Below are positions 23,235 through 32,540 of a stretch of DNA of 64,000 nt, in pieces. Source of the stretch: Cellulosimicrobium funkei (lineage in GTDB: Bacteria > Actinomycetota > Actinomycetes > Actinomycetales > Cellulomonadaceae); contig NZ_SOZH01000013.1 in the NCBI RefSeq assembly GCF_004519295.1, forward strand, positions 38,823-102,822. Reading direction: 5' to 3'. The stretch's first letter is position 1. Each line of letters starts with the position of its first letter. A model generated the notes under the pieces. It was not told the origin of the DNA and ran no database searches. It saw only the letters and a program-made list of their open reading frames with translations. The translations under genes were made by a program, and so were the position numbers.

Positions 23235-23270
23235 TTGGCGGGGCCCTCGACAGCGGTCACTATGAACCAG
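23235..23270 (+). promoter_or_regulatory. promoter giving a leaderless transcript
   Basis: TTGGCG at 23235-23240, a 17-nt spacer, then CACTAT at 23258-23263. Seven nucleotides after the -10 lies the GTG start codon of the GTPase gene at 23270. No ribosome-binding site precedes that GTG, so the mRNA probably starts at the start codon. Confidence 0.5.
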
Positions 23271-24952
23271 TGAGAACCCCAGACGCCGCCACGAGCGACG
23301 CGAGCGCCACCTCGGCCGGCCGGTCGCCGGGCTCGTGGCGCCCCGCTCAGGCGACCGAGGAGCTCGGTGTCACGGTCTTCGACGTCGCGCGCGACCTGCG
23401 CCGCGACGTGGCGGACGTGCGCCTCCCGCTCGCGATCGACGGTGCGACCGAGGCCGACGCCTCGCGCCGTCGTCTGCTCACCCAGCTCGACGAGCACCTG
23501 CTGCCGCGGCTGCGGGAGCTGTCCTCGCCCGCGATCGTGGTCATCGCGGGGTCGACGGGGGCGGGCAAGTCGACGCTGTACAACTCGCTGCTCGGCGAGG
23601 AGGTGTCGCAGGCAGGCGTGCTGCGGCCCACGACGCGCGAGCCGGTGCTCGCGTTCAACCCGCTCGACGCGGACGTCATCGTCGAGGGCCCGGTGACGCG
23701 CGTGGCGCGCGTGATCGACCACGACGGCGTGCCGCGCGGCACGGGCCTGCTCGACGCCCCGGACCTCGACTCGCTGCTGTCGGAGAACCGCGACACGGCC
23801 AGCCTGCTCCTCGAGGCGGCGGACCTGTGGCTGTTCGTCACGACCGCGTCGCGCTACGGCGACGCGCTGCCGTGGCAGGCGCTGTCGCGCGCGAAGGAGC
23901 GCGGCGCGAGCGTCGCGATGGTCCTCAACCGCGTCCCGCGCGAGACGCTCACGACGATCCGCGGCGACCTGCTCCAGCGGCTGCGCGACCACGGCATGGA
24001 CGGCGTGCCGCTGTTCGTCGTGCCCGACGTCGGCCCGCACGAGGGTCTGCTCGACCGCTCGGTCGTCGCGCCGGTCGCGCGCTGGCTGACGATGCTCGCG
24101 GGCCCGGACCGCTCCCGCGCGGTGATCGTGCGCACGCTCAAGGGGTCGCTCGCGGCCCTGCCCGACTGGGTCACCGGCGTCTCGGACGCGGTGGAGGAGC
24201 AGGTCGAGGCCGCGGCGGACCTGCGCTCCGCCGTCGAGCGGGCGCTGCCGCCGGTGCAGGAGACCGTGCGCCGCACCGCGCTGGACGGCGCCGTCGCGCA
24301 CGGGTCGCTCGAGGCGCGCTGGGCCCAGGTGACGGGTGCCGGGCGCGTCGACCGCGTCAAGGTGCGGGGCGGCGTCGTGCGGTCGTCGCGCCGCCGGGGC
24401 CGCGCGCGCGACCTGGTGCTCGCCCCGCTGCTCGACGAGACCCGCGACGCGGCGCGCCGCACGCTCGCCGCGGACGGCGTCCTCGCGTACGAGGCGCTGC
24501 GGGCGGCGCTCGACGGCGACCGCCCGCTGCCCGGCGGGGCCGCCGTCCTGCCCGCCGAGGATGCCGCCGCCGCGCGCCGGGAGGCGTCCGCGACGACCCA
24601 GGTGCAGCAGTGGGCGACGCGCGCCGAGCACGTGGTGACCGCGCTCGGGGCGCCGTCGGCGTCGGAGGCGGGCCGTGCCGCGGTGAAGGCCTTCGGGGAG
24701 ACGGGCGTCGCGGCGCTGCTCCTCGCCGGCGCGGCAGGAAACGACGACGCCGCCCGGCTCGTGCGCACCGTGCTCGCGGACGAGGGCGACGAGGCGGTCG
24801 CCGCGCTGCGCGACGACCTCGCCGACCGGGCCGCGACCATGGTCGAGCGGGAGGCCGAGCCGGTCCTCACGACGCTCGCCGACCCTGCGCTCGCCGCGGA
24901 CGCCGCCGTCGGCCTGCGCCTACGACTCGCCGAGCTGAGGAGGCTCATGTGA
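23270..24952 (+). CDS. dynamin-like GTPase, first of pair 1
   Basis: A 560-residue GTPase-fold protein. The P-loop is AGSTGAGKST (about 93-102), the conserved threonine is in RPTTREPV, the G3-like motif is DAPDLDS, and the G4 position reads LNRVPRE, which lacks the standard NKxD aspartate. The C-terminal half is helical and Ala-rich. Dynamin-type and YfjP-like proteins of this kind act at membranes, but no strong transmembrane helix is visible. The GTG start follows directly on a promoter, with no ribosome-binding site. Its stop overlaps the next GTPase gene (GTGA), so the two probably form a complex. A paralogous pair lies at 30.4-34.3 kb. Confidence 0.8.
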   Translation: MRTPDAATSDASATSAGRSPGSWRPAQATEELGVTVFDVARDLRRDVADVRLPLAIDGATEADASRRRLLTQLDEHLLPRLRELSSPAIVVIAGSTGAGKSTLYNSLLGEEVSQAGVLRPTTREPVLAFNPLDADVIVEGPVTRVARVIDHDGVPRGTGLLDAPDLDSLLSENRDTASLLLEAADLWLFVTTASRYGDALPWQALSRAKERGASVAMVLNRVPRETLTTIRGDLLQRLRDHGMDGVPLFVVPDVGPHEGLLDRSVVAPVARWLTMLAGPDRSRAVIVRTLKGSLAALPDWVTGVSDAVEEQVEAAADLRSAVERALPPVQETVRRTALDGAVAHGSLEARWAQVTGAGRVDRVKVRGGVVRSSRRRGRARDLVLAPLLDETRDAARRTLAADGVLAYEALRAALDGDRPLPGGAAVLPAEDAAAARREASATTQVQQWATRAEHVVTALGAPSASEAGRAAVKAFGETGVAALLLAGAAGNDDAARLVRTVLADEGDEAVAALRDDLADRAATMVEREAEPVLTTLADPALAADAAVGLRLRLAELRRLM

Positions 24953-26535
24953 CGTCCCACGACGCCCAGCTGCGCGCCCGGGTCGACGACCTCGCGCGCG
25001 CGGTGGACCTCGCGGGCGACCGCCTCGACCCCGCCGTCGCGGCCCAGGTGCGCGACGCGATCGGCGGCGTGCGCGAACGGCTCGCGCTCGGCGTCGACCA
25101 CACCGTCGTCGCGCTCGCGGGCGGCACCGGGTCGGGCAAGTCGAGCCTCTTCAACCGGGTGTCGCGCCTCGATTTCGCCGACGTCGGCGTCAAGCGGCCC
25201 ACGACGGCCCGGGTCACGGCGTGCTCGTGGAGCGACGTCGCGACGGCGCTGCTCGACTGGCTCGACGTCGACCCCGAGCGTCGCATCACGCGCGACGGCG
25301 AGCTCGACGCCGAGGACGAGTCGGCGCTCGGCGGCCTCGTCCTGCTCGACCTCCCGGACCACGACTCGATCGAGCCCGCCCACCGCGCGGTCGTGGACCG
25401 GGTGCTGCCGCTCGTCGACCTGCTCGTGTGGGTCGTCGACCCGCAGAAGTACGCCGACGACGCGCTGCACTCGGGCTACCTGCAGAAGTCGACGGGGCTC
25501 GAGGGCTCCATGGTCGTCGCGCTCAACCAGATCGACACCGTCCCCGAGGCGCGCCGCGCGTCGCTCGTCGAGGACATGGGCCGCCTCCTGCAGGAGGACG
25601 GGCTCGACGGCGTCTACGTCACCACCGTCTCCGCGCGCACCGGCGAGGGCCTGGACGAGCTGCGGTCGCTGCTCGAGCAGGCGGTCGCGCGACGCAGCGT
25701 CGCCGCGAGCCGCGTCGCGGGCGAGCTCGACCGCGCCGGGGCGCTCCTCCTGGAGCAGCTCCCGGGCGACGTCCCGTGGACGATGAGCACGGCCGTCGAG
25801 GAGGAGGTCGACGCGCTCGCCGACGCGACGGGCCTCGCCGCGGTCGCGGGCCAGGTCGGCGCGGCCGTGCGCAACGGGTACGGGCGGCCCGAGTTCTCGC
25901 CGCCGCAGCCCGACGCCGTCGCCCTGTCGCGCTCGCGCTGGCTCGCGCGCGCGGGGCGCTCGCTGCGGTCCGGCTGGCAGAAGGCCCTCGACGAGGCCGT
26001 CGCCCCGTCTCTGCGCGTCGCCGAGGCGACGCGGTCCGCGCTCGCGAAGATCCCCCTCGACACGCGCGGGCCGTCGTCCTCGCGCCCCACACGGCGCGCG
26101 GCCTGGTCGGCGCTCGCGGTCGGGGTCGTGGCGGGCGTCCTGGCGGTGCTCGGGTCGCTGCGCGTGCTCGACCTCGGGCGCACGCTCGTCACGGTGTGCG
26201 CGGTCGTGGCCGCGGTCGCCGTCCTGGGCGCCGTGGTCGCGTTCCTCGTCGCGCTCCAGGTGCGGCGCACGCTCGCCCGACGCCGGGAGCAGCAGGTCCT
26301 CGCCTCGGGGCGCGGCGCGATCGAGCGCGTCGTGCAGGACGCGATGGGCCGGCCCACCCAGGAGCTCCTCGACCTCCACCGGCAGGTGCGCGAGCTGGCG
26401 CAGTCCGCGCGGGACAAGACGCCCGCCGCGCCGCTCACCGGGGCGCTACGGCTACCCCCAGGCATGGACGGCGCAGGCTCGTCCACAGGCGAGGGCCCGA
26501 CGCCGGACGCCCCCGCCGCTCCCACCGCACCCTGA
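24949..26535 (+). CDS. YfjP-like membrane GTPase, second of pair 1
   Basis: A 528-residue protein. The P-loop is AGGTGSGKSS (about 57-66), the switch threonine is in KRPTTARV, G3 reads LLDLPDHDS, and G4 is NQIDTV; the segment WVVDPQKYADDALH is shared with its paralogue at 32.5 kb. Two membrane helices lie near residues 385-425 (ALAVGVVAGVLAVLG, VTVCAVVAAVAVLGAVVAFL). The C-terminal tail is Pro/Ala-rich. The GTG overlaps the stop of the first GTPase gene by 4 bp, with GAGGAGG 5 nt upstream. It is probably an inner-membrane GTPase working with its upstream partner; the function is unknown. Confidence 0.82.
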   Translation: MTSHDAQLRARVDDLARAVDLAGDRLDPAVAAQVRDAIGGVRERLALGVDHTVVALAGGTGSGKSSLFNRVSRLDFADVGVKRPTTARVTACSWSDVATALLDWLDVDPERRITRDGELDAEDESALGGLVLLDLPDHDSIEPAHRAVVDRVLPLVDLLVWVVDPQKYADDALHSGYLQKSTGLEGSMVVALNQIDTVPEARRASLVEDMGRLLQEDGLDGVYVTTVSARTGEGLDELRSLLEQAVARRSVAASRVAGELDRAGALLLEQLPGDVPWTMSTAVEEEVDALADATGLAAVAGQVGAAVRNGYGRPEFSPPQPDAVALSRSRWLARAGRSLRSGWQKALDEAVAPSLRVAEATRSALAKIPLDTRGPSSSRPTRRAAWSALAVGVVAGVLAVLGSLRVLDLGRTLVTVCAVVAAVAVLGAVVAFLVALQVRRTLARRREQQVLASGRGAIERVVQDAMGRPTQELLDLHRQVRELAQSARDKTPAAPLTGALRLPPGMDGAGSSTGEGPTPDAPAAPTAP

Positions 26536-26579
26536 GGCGGTGGCCGGGACCAGCCCGGCCGTCGACCTCAGGAGGAACC

Positions 26580-27260
26580 ATGCCCGGTGACGTCACGGTC
26601 ACGCTGTCCGGCTTCGTCGCGACCACGCCCACGCTGTTCCGCTCGCAGTCGGGCAACGACTTCACGAGCTTCCGGATCGCCCAGACCCGGCGCTACCTCG
26701 ACCGCGAGCGCGGCGAGTGGGTCGACGGCCGCACGCTGTGGTTCACGGTCAAGGCGTGGAAGAACACCGCGCGCAACGTCGCGCTCTCGCTCCACAAGGG
26801 CGACCCGGTCGTCGTCACGGGCCGGCTCTCGCTCGACGAGTGGGACGGCCCGGACGGCCCGCGCACGAGCCTCGTCGTCGAGGCGACGGCGCTCGGCCCG
26901 GACCTCACGCTCGGCGAGGCGCGGTTCACGCGCACGGTGCACCGCCGCGACGACGACGCCACGCGCCGCACCGAGGGCGGCCCCGCCGACGCGGTCGACG
27001 GCGTCCCGCCCGCCCCGGCCGGCACGCTCGACCCGACCGGCGGGCCTGACGCCGCAGGCGGGGGCGACGCGGGAGCGGGCCCGGGCGCCGGCCGCGGTGA
27101 GCCCGTCCCCGGCGAGCCCGCGCTCGACGAGCCTGCCGACGACGACCCGTGGGCGGCGGCGGACGTCGCCGAGGCGCTGGGCGGGGAGCCCGACGCGTCG
27201 GGTGCTCGCGCGCCGCGTGCTCGCACCGCCCGGAAGGGGAGCGCGACGGCGGCCGCCTGA
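26580..27260 (+). CDS. ssb: single-stranded DNA-binding protein (second SSB type)
   Basis: A 226-residue protein. The OB fold spans about residues 4-110: VTLSGFVATTPTLF, FRIAQTRRYLDRERGEWVDG, LWFTVKAWKNTARNVALSLHKG and DPVVVTGRLS. The C-terminal half is a Pro/Gly/Asp-rich linker, and the usual acidic DDDIPF tip of housekeeping SSB is absent (the end is RTARKGSATAAA). That, and its place before ettA, matches the secondary SSB seen next to EttA in mycobacteria (Rv2478c-like). AGGAGG lies 4 nt before the ATG. The promoter could be that of the GTPase pair 44 nt upstream. Confidence 0.88.
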   Translation: MPGDVTVTLSGFVATTPTLFRSQSGNDFTSFRIAQTRRYLDRERGEWVDGRTLWFTVKAWKNTARNVALSLHKGDPVVVTGRLSLDEWDGPDGPRTSLVVEATALGPDLTLGEARFTRTVHRRDDDATRRTEGGPADAVDGVPPAPAGTLDPTGGPDAAGGGDAGAGPGAGRGEPVPGEPALDEPADDDPWAAADVAEALGGEPDASGARAPRARTARKGSATAAA

Positions 27261-27395
27261 GCCGTGGGACGGGGCGGCGTCGTGACCTTCGACCGGTCGC
27301 GGCGCCGTCGGGCGCGTCCCGGCGGCCCGACCGCGTAGGCTGAGTGGTCGACGAATCCCGTACCTCTCCCGACCGAAACGGTGGAACGACAGGCT

Positions 27396-29078
27396 GTGGC
27401 TGAGTTCATCTACTCCATGTACAAGGCGCGCAAGGCGCACGGAGACAAGGTCATCCTCGACGACGTCTCCCTGAACTTCCTGCCCGGCGCCAAGATCGGC
27501 GTCGTGGGCCCCAACGGCGCCGGGAAGTCCACGATCCTCAAGATCATGGCCGGCCTGGACACGCCGTCGAACGGTGAGGCGCGCCTCTCCCCGGGGTACA
27601 GCGTCGGCATCCTGCTGCAGGAGCCGCCGCTCAACGAAGAGAAGACGGTGCTCGGCAACGTCCAGGAGGCCGTGGCCGACATCCTCGCCAAGAAGCAGCG
27701 CTTCGACGAGATCTCCGCGCTCATGGCGGAGCCCGACGCGGACTTCGACGCGCTCCTCGCCGAGATGGGCACGCTCCAGGAGGCGATCGACGCCGCCGAC
27801 GCGTGGGACCTCGACTCGCAGCTCGAGCAGGCGATGGACGCGCTGCGCTGCCCGCCGCCGGACGCCGACGTGTCGGTGCTCTCCGGTGGTGAGCGACGCC
27901 GCGTCGCGCTGTGCAAGCTCCTGCTCGAGAAGCCGGACCTGCTGCTGCTCGACGAGCCCACGAACCACCTGGACGCCGAGTCCGTGCTCTGGCTCGAGCA
28001 GCACCTCGCGACGTACCCGGGCGCGATCCTCGCCGTCACGCACGACCGCTACTTCCTCGACCACGTCGCGGAGTGGATCTGCGAGGTCGACCGTGGGCGC
28101 CTCTACCCGTACGAGGGCAACTACTCGACGTACCTGGAGAAGAAGCAGGAGCGTCTCCAGGTCCAGGGCAAGAAGGACGCGAAGCTCGCCAAGCGCCTGA
28201 AGGACGAGCTCGAGTGGGTCCGCTCGAACGCGAAGGGCCGCCAGACCAAGTCGAAGGCGCGTCTCGCCCGCTACGAGGAGATGGCTGCTGAGGCCGAGCG
28301 CACGAGGAAGCTCGACTTCGAGGAGATCCAGATCCCGCCGGGCCCGCGCCTGGGCAACCTGGTCCTCGAGGCGTCGAACCTCCAGAAGGGCTTCGACGGC
28401 CGCCAGCTCATCGACGGCCTGAGCTTCACGCTGCCGCGCAACGGCATCGTCGGTGTCATCGGCCCGAACGGCGTCGGTAAGACGACGCTGTTCAAGACGA
28501 TCGTCGGGCTCGAGCCGCTGGACGGCGGCGAGCTCAAGGTCGGCGAGACCGTGTCGATCTCCTACGTCGACCAGTCGCGCGGCGGCATCGACCCGAAGAA
28601 GACGCTGTGGGAGGTCGTGTCCGACGGCCTCGACTTCATCAAGGTCGGCAACGTCGAGATCCCGTCGCGCGCGTACGTCGCGTCGTTCGGGTTCAAGGGC
28701 CCGGACCAGCAGAAGCCTGCGGGCGTCCTGTCGGGTGGTGAGCGCAACCGCCTCAACCTCGCGCTGACGCTCAAGCAGGGCGGCAACCTCCTGCTGCTCG
28801 ACGAGCCGACGAACGACCTCGACGTCGAGACCCTGGGCTCGCTCGAGAACGCGCTGCTCGAGTTCCCCGGCTGCGCCGTCGTGGTGTCCCACGACCGGTG
28901 GTTCCTCGACCGCGTGGCGACCCACATCCTCGCGTACGAGGGTACGGAGGAGAACCCGGCGAGCTGGTACTGGTTCGAGGGCAACTTCGCCTCCTACGAG
29001 GAGAACAAGGTGGAGCGTCTCGGCGCGGAGGCGGCCCGCCCGCACCGCGTGACGTACCGCAAGCTCACGCGCGACTGA
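27396..29078 (+). CDS. ettA: ABC-F translation factor EttA
   Basis: 560 residues, the normal EttA length, with two ABC cassettes. Cassette one: GPNGAGKST, VSVLSGGERRR, LLLLDEPTNHLD. Cassette two: GPNGVGKTT, AGVLSGGERNR, LLLLDEPTNDLD. The linker between them holds the basic helices that contact the ribosomal E-site (KKDAKLAKRLKDELEWVRSN). EttA gates entry of ribosomes into elongation according to the ATP/ADP ratio. The GTG at 27396 gives the conserved start VAEFIYSMYKARKAHGDK. A TAGGCT at 27336 could be its -10. A strong hairpin terminator follows at 29104-29138. Confidence 0.96.
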   Translation: MAEFIYSMYKARKAHGDKVILDDVSLNFLPGAKIGVVGPNGAGKSTILKIMAGLDTPSNGEARLSPGYSVGILLQEPPLNEEKTVLGNVQEAVADILAKKQRFDEISALMAEPDADFDALLAEMGTLQEAIDAADAWDLDSQLEQAMDALRCPPPDADVSVLSGGERRRVALCKLLLEKPDLLLLDEPTNHLDAESVLWLEQHLATYPGAILAVTHDRYFLDHVAEWICEVDRGRLYPYEGNYSTYLEKKQERLQVQGKKDAKLAKRLKDELEWVRSNAKGRQTKSKARLARYEEMAAEAERTRKLDFEEIQIPPGPRLGNLVLEASNLQKGFDGRQLIDGLSFTLPRNGIVGVIGPNGVGKTTLFKTIVGLEPLDGGELKVGETVSISYVDQSRGGIDPKKTLWEVVSDGLDFIKVGNVEIPSRAYVASFGFKGPDQQKPAGVLSGGERNRLNLALTLKQGGNLLLLDEPTNDLDVETLGSLENALLEFPGCAVVVSHDRWFLDRVATHILAYEGTEENPASWYWFEGNFASYEENKVERLGAEAARPHRVTYRKLTRD

Positions 29079-29103
29079 CCGACCGACGTCGCACGCCTCG
29101 GCA

Positions 29104-29138
29104 CGACGCCGGGCGGGACCCGTTCCCGCCCGGCGTCG
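29104..29138 (+). terminator. strong hairpin terminator after ettA
   Basis: CGACGCCGGGCGGG, a 7-nt loop and the perfect complement make a 14-bp stem starting 25 nt after the ettA stop. No T-run follows, which is usual for actinobacterial terminators. Confidence 0.8.
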
Positions 29139-29345
29139 GCGCGTCCGGGCCCGTCCTGGCCGGCCGAGCCGGCGGGAAGGGTGTGCCGTCGGGCTCGCGA
29201 GCCGTCGGCCCGTCCAGACCTCCAGGCGCCCCGCCGTCAGGACCTCGGCGTTCCAGCGGGACGGACCGTCCCCACCGTCCGTGGCGGCTGGGCGACGCGG
29301 AAAGGCGTTGACGCCGCCCGTCGGAGGTCGCGAGGATCCCTCGGC

Positions 29346-30299
29346 ATGACCCTCGACCTCGCCCCCTCGCGCGTGCGCCCTTCCTGGCCCGACCTCCCGG
29401 CGGCGGTCCGCGCTGCCGTCGAGACCCGGCTGGGTGCCGGCGTCTCGGGCTGGACGAGCCACGACGGCGGCTACTCGCAGGGGCTCGCGTCGACGCTCCG
29501 GACCGACGCGGGCGACGTGTTCGTCAAGGCGGTCGGGCCCGAGCACCCCTTCACCGCCGACCTGTACCGGCTCGAGGCGCGGACCGCGAGGGCGCTGCCC
29601 GCCGGGACACCGGCGCCTGCGCTCCGCTGGGTGCTCGACGACGACCTCGACGGTGCGGGGACCTGGGTCGCGCTGGCCTTCGACGCCGTGCCCGGCCGGG
29701 CCGTCGCCACGCCGTGGCGCGACGACGAGCTCGCGGCGGTCGCGGACCTCGCCCGCCGGATCGGCGAGGTCGAGGTGCCCGCCGACTCCCTGCTCCCGCC
29801 CTTCGCGGACACGGTGGAGTGGCGCGAGTGGGAGGACCTCGCGGACCGTCGTCCGGCGGGCCTGGGAACGTACGACCCGTGGGTCGCGGCCCGCCTCGAC
29901 GGGCTCGCCGCACTGGCGGGGTCGTGGCCCGAGGCCACGGCGGGGGACCACCTCGTCCACGGCGACCTCCGGGGCGACAACACGGTGCTCGTCGACCGTG
30001 CCGCCGTGGCGGTCGACTGGCCGTGCGCCGCGCGGGGTGCCGCGTTCTGCGACGCGGTCGGCATGCTTCCGGCCGTGCAGGTCGAGGGCGGTCCGCCGCC
30101 CGAGGAGGTGCTGCGGCGTCACCCTCTGCCGCGCGACGTCGAGCCCGACGCCGTGACCTGCTACCTCGCCGCGCTGACCGGCTACTTCCTCAAGTCCTCG
30201 CTCGACACGGCGCCGCCGGGCATCCCGCACCTGCGCGCGTTCCAGCGGGCGCAGGCCGAGGTCGGGGTCGCGTGGCTCCGGCACCGCCTGGGGGAGTGA
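29346..30299 (+). CDS. aminoglycoside-phosphotransferase-fold kinase (APH family)
   Basis: A 317-residue protein of the APH/choline-kinase fold. The catalytic loop is LVHGDLRGDNTVL (HGDxxxxN), followed by the metal-binding VDWPCAARG. The N-terminal lobe has DVFVKAVG as the ATP-lysine strand. Members phosphorylate small molecules such as antibiotics, homoserine or sugars; the substrate here is unknown and resistance cannot be assumed. It is monocistronic, with its own ~200-nt upstream region after the ettA terminator. It interrupts the otherwise GTPase-ssb-ettA-GTPase arrangement. Confidence 0.82.
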   Translation: MTLDLAPSRVRPSWPDLPAAVRAAVETRLGAGVSGWTSHDGGYSQGLASTLRTDAGDVFVKAVGPEHPFTADLYRLEARTARALPAGTPAPALRWVLDDDLDGAGTWVALAFDAVPGRAVATPWRDDELAAVADLARRIGEVEVPADSLLPPFADTVEWREWEDLADRRPAGLGTYDPWVAARLDGLAALAGSWPEATAGDHLVHGDLRGDNTVLVDRAAVAVDWPCAARGAAFCDAVGMLPAVQVEGGPPPEEVLRRHPLPRDVEPDAVTCYLAALTGYFLKSSLDTAPPGIPHLRAFQRAQAEVGVAWLRHRLGE

Positions 30300-30443
30300 C
30301 CCTCCCCGAGACCGGCTCGTGCGGTCGCGGTCGACCCTCGCAGGGGCGGTCTCGACCCGTGCGCCCGATCTCGCGGGGGTGCCGGGGACGGCCCTGCCGT
30401 GTCCCATCGGGCCTGGCCAGCGGCATTCCGGCAGACTGACGGG

Positions 30444-32540
30444 ATGACAGCCAGCGGTGACTTCGGAGACGACGCGGTCCGTCCGGACGCGTCGACCCCC
30501 GACGGTCCGCGCCCCGACGGCCCGCGCCCCGACGGCCCGCGCGCCGGCGGGGTCGCGGCGAGCGCCTCGGCGACCACGGGGCTCGTCGAGGCGCTGGAGA
30601 TCCTGCGGGGGCGGCTCGCCGCCACGCGGCTCCCGCTCGACCTGCCCGGCGCGGCGCTCGCGCGCGAGGACCTCGGCCTCGCGGTCCACCAGCTCGACGA
30701 CTACCTGCTGCCCCGGCTGCGCTCGCACGCGGCTCCGCTGCTCGTCGTCGTCGGCGGGTCGACCGGAGCGGGGAAGTCGACGCTCGTGAACTCGCTCCTC
30801 GGCGAGCACGTCTCGGCGCCCGGCGTGCTGCGCCCGACGACGCGGGCTCCCGTCCTCGTCCACCACCCGCTCGACGAGCGTTGGTTCTCGACCGACCGCG
30901 TGCTGCCCGGGCTCGCGCGCGTGAGCGAGCACGGCACCCGGTCCGCCGCCCCCGGCACCCCGACCGGCACCGCGACCGGTCCCGGTACCGGGGCCAGGCC
31001 CGGCGAGCCCGCCACGCCGCCCGACCCGACGCGCACGCTGCGCCTCGTGGCGAGCGACGCGCTGCCGCAGGGCCTCGCGCTCGTGGACGCGCCCGACGTC
31101 GACTCCGTGGAGACGGCGAACCGCGAGCTCGCCGCGCAGCTCCTCGCCGCGGCCGACTTGTGGCTGTTCGTCACGACGGCCGCCCGCTACGCCGACGCCG
31201 TCCCGTGGGACCTCCTGCACCGAGCCGCCGAGCGCCGCGCGCAGGTCGCGATGGTCCTCGACCGGGTCGACCCGGGCACCGAGGCCGTGGCGGACGACCT
31301 GCGCCGGATGATGGACGAGAACGGCCTCGACGCCGCGACGCTCTTCGCCGTGGGGGAGTCCGAGCTCGTCGACGGCTTCCTCCCCGAGCGGGCGGTCGCC
31401 GCGGTGGCGTCGTGGCTCTCCGCGCTGGGCGCGGACGGCGACGAGCGGGACCGCGTCGCGACCGCCACGCGTGACGGGGTCGTGGACGACCTCGTGCGCC
31501 GGGCGGTCCTCGTGGCGGGTGCGGCCGACGCGCAGGCGGCGTCGGACGCGCGCCTGCGCGCCGTCGTCGAGCGCGCGTACGACGAGGCGGCGACGACCGT
31601 GGACGCCGCGACGAGCGACGGGGCGCTGCTGCGCGGCGAGGTGCTCGCGCGCTGGCAGGACTTCGTGGGCACGAGCGAGCTGTTCCGCTCCGTCGAGCAG
31701 GGCGTCGGTCGGGTCCGCGACGCGCTCGCGGCGTTCTTCCGCGGGCGGCCGGCGCAGGCGCCACAGGTCGAGCAGGCGATCGCGCACGGCCTGGAGGCGG
31801 TGGTCCTGGACGCGACGGACGTCGCGGCCGAGCGCGCCTACGGCGGGTGGCGCGCGGACCCCGCGGGGTCGGCCCTGCTCGACGGGCTCGACCTGGCGCG
31901 GTCGTCCGCGGGCGTGCGGGCGCGCGTCGCGGAGGAGATCCGGGGCTGGCAGTCCGACGTCCTCGACCTCGTGCGCGAGCAGGGAGCGGGCAAGCGCGGC
32001 GCCGCGCGGGCGTTGTCCTTCGGCATCAACGGGCTGGGGCTGAGCCTCATGGTCGTGGTGTTCGCCTCGACCGGCGGTCTGACGGGCGCCGAGGTCGGGA
32101 TCGCGGGCGGGACGGCGATCCTCGCGCAGAAGCTCCTGGAGGCCGTGTTCGGCGACGACGCCGTACGGCGTCTGACGCGGACCGCGCGCGAGCGGCTCGC
32201 GGAGCGGGTGCGCGTGGTGCTCGACGACGAGGCGCTGCGCTACACCGCGCAGCTCGACGCGCTCGGGACGGCCGACGCCGACGAGACCGCCCGCTCGGTC
32301 CTCGAGGCGGCGCGCGCGGTCGAGGCCGCGGCCCGGGTCGAGCGGTCCGCACGCCCCGCCGTCGCGGCCGGTGTAGACGGCCGGACCGCCGTGGGCCGGC
32401 ACGCCGCGCGCCTCCTGCGCGGCGCGGGGTGGACCCCGCCGCCTCCGGACGAGCCCGTGGCCGCGCCGGGGGACGAGGCGGCAGAGCCGGCCCGGCGGCC
32501 GGGGTTCTGGCGCCGCCTGCTGGGGGGTGAGCAGGCATGA
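30444..32540 (+). CDS. dynamin-like GTPase, first of pair 2
   Basis: 698 residues. The N terminus contains three DGPRP repeats. The GTPase core has GGSTGAGKST (about 103-112), RPTTRAPV, DAPDVDS and the G4-like LDRVDPG. A Pro/Gly/Thr-rich insertion of about 45 residues lies between the P-loop and G3, absent from the pair-1 paralogue. A hydrophobic region near 525-575 (GLSLMVVVFASTGGLTG, IAGGTAILAQKLLEAVFG) may insert in the membrane. The C terminus is a basic PGFWRRLLGGEQA tail. The stop overlaps the next GTPase start by 4 bp (ATGA). It clearly shares ancestry with the protein at 23270-24952. Confidence 0.8.
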   Translation: MTASGDFGDDAVRPDASTPDGPRPDGPRPDGPRAGGVAASASATTGLVEALEILRGRLAATRLPLDLPGAALAREDLGLAVHQLDDYLLPRLRSHAAPLLVVVGGSTGAGKSTLVNSLLGEHVSAPGVLRPTTRAPVLVHHPLDERWFSTDRVLPGLARVSEHGTRSAAPGTPTGTATGPGTGARPGEPATPPDPTRTLRLVASDALPQGLALVDAPDVDSVETANRELAAQLLAAADLWLFVTTAARYADAVPWDLLHRAAERRAQVAMVLDRVDPGTEAVADDLRRMMDENGLDAATLFAVGESELVDGFLPERAVAAVASWLSALGADGDERDRVATATRDGVVDDLVRRAVLVAGAADAQAASDARLRAVVERAYDEAATTVDAATSDGALLRGEVLARWQDFVGTSELFRSVEQGVGRVRDALAAFFRGRPAQAPQVEQAIAHGLEAVVLDATDVAAERAYGGWRADPAGSALLDGLDLARSSAGVRARVAEEIRGWQSDVLDLVREQGAGKRGAARALSFGINGLGLSLMVVVFASTGGLTGAEVGIAGGTAILAQKLLEAVFGDDAVRRLTRTARERLAERVRVVLDDEALRYTAQLDALGTADADETARSVLEAARAVEAAARVERSARPAVAAGVDGRTAVGRHAARLLRGAGWTPPPPDEPVAAPGDEAAEPARRPGFWRRLLGGEQA

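Noticed and set aside
29346..30299. Aminoglycoside resistance gene
   Set aside because: Only the general APH fold is visible; the family covers many substrates, so a resistance claim is not supported.
26568..32402. Very long open frame (over 1,900 codons) on the minus strand
   Set aside because: It is the antisense shadow of the ssb, ettA and GTPase genes; high GC removes stop codons. Its translation is Arg/Val-rich with no family motifs.
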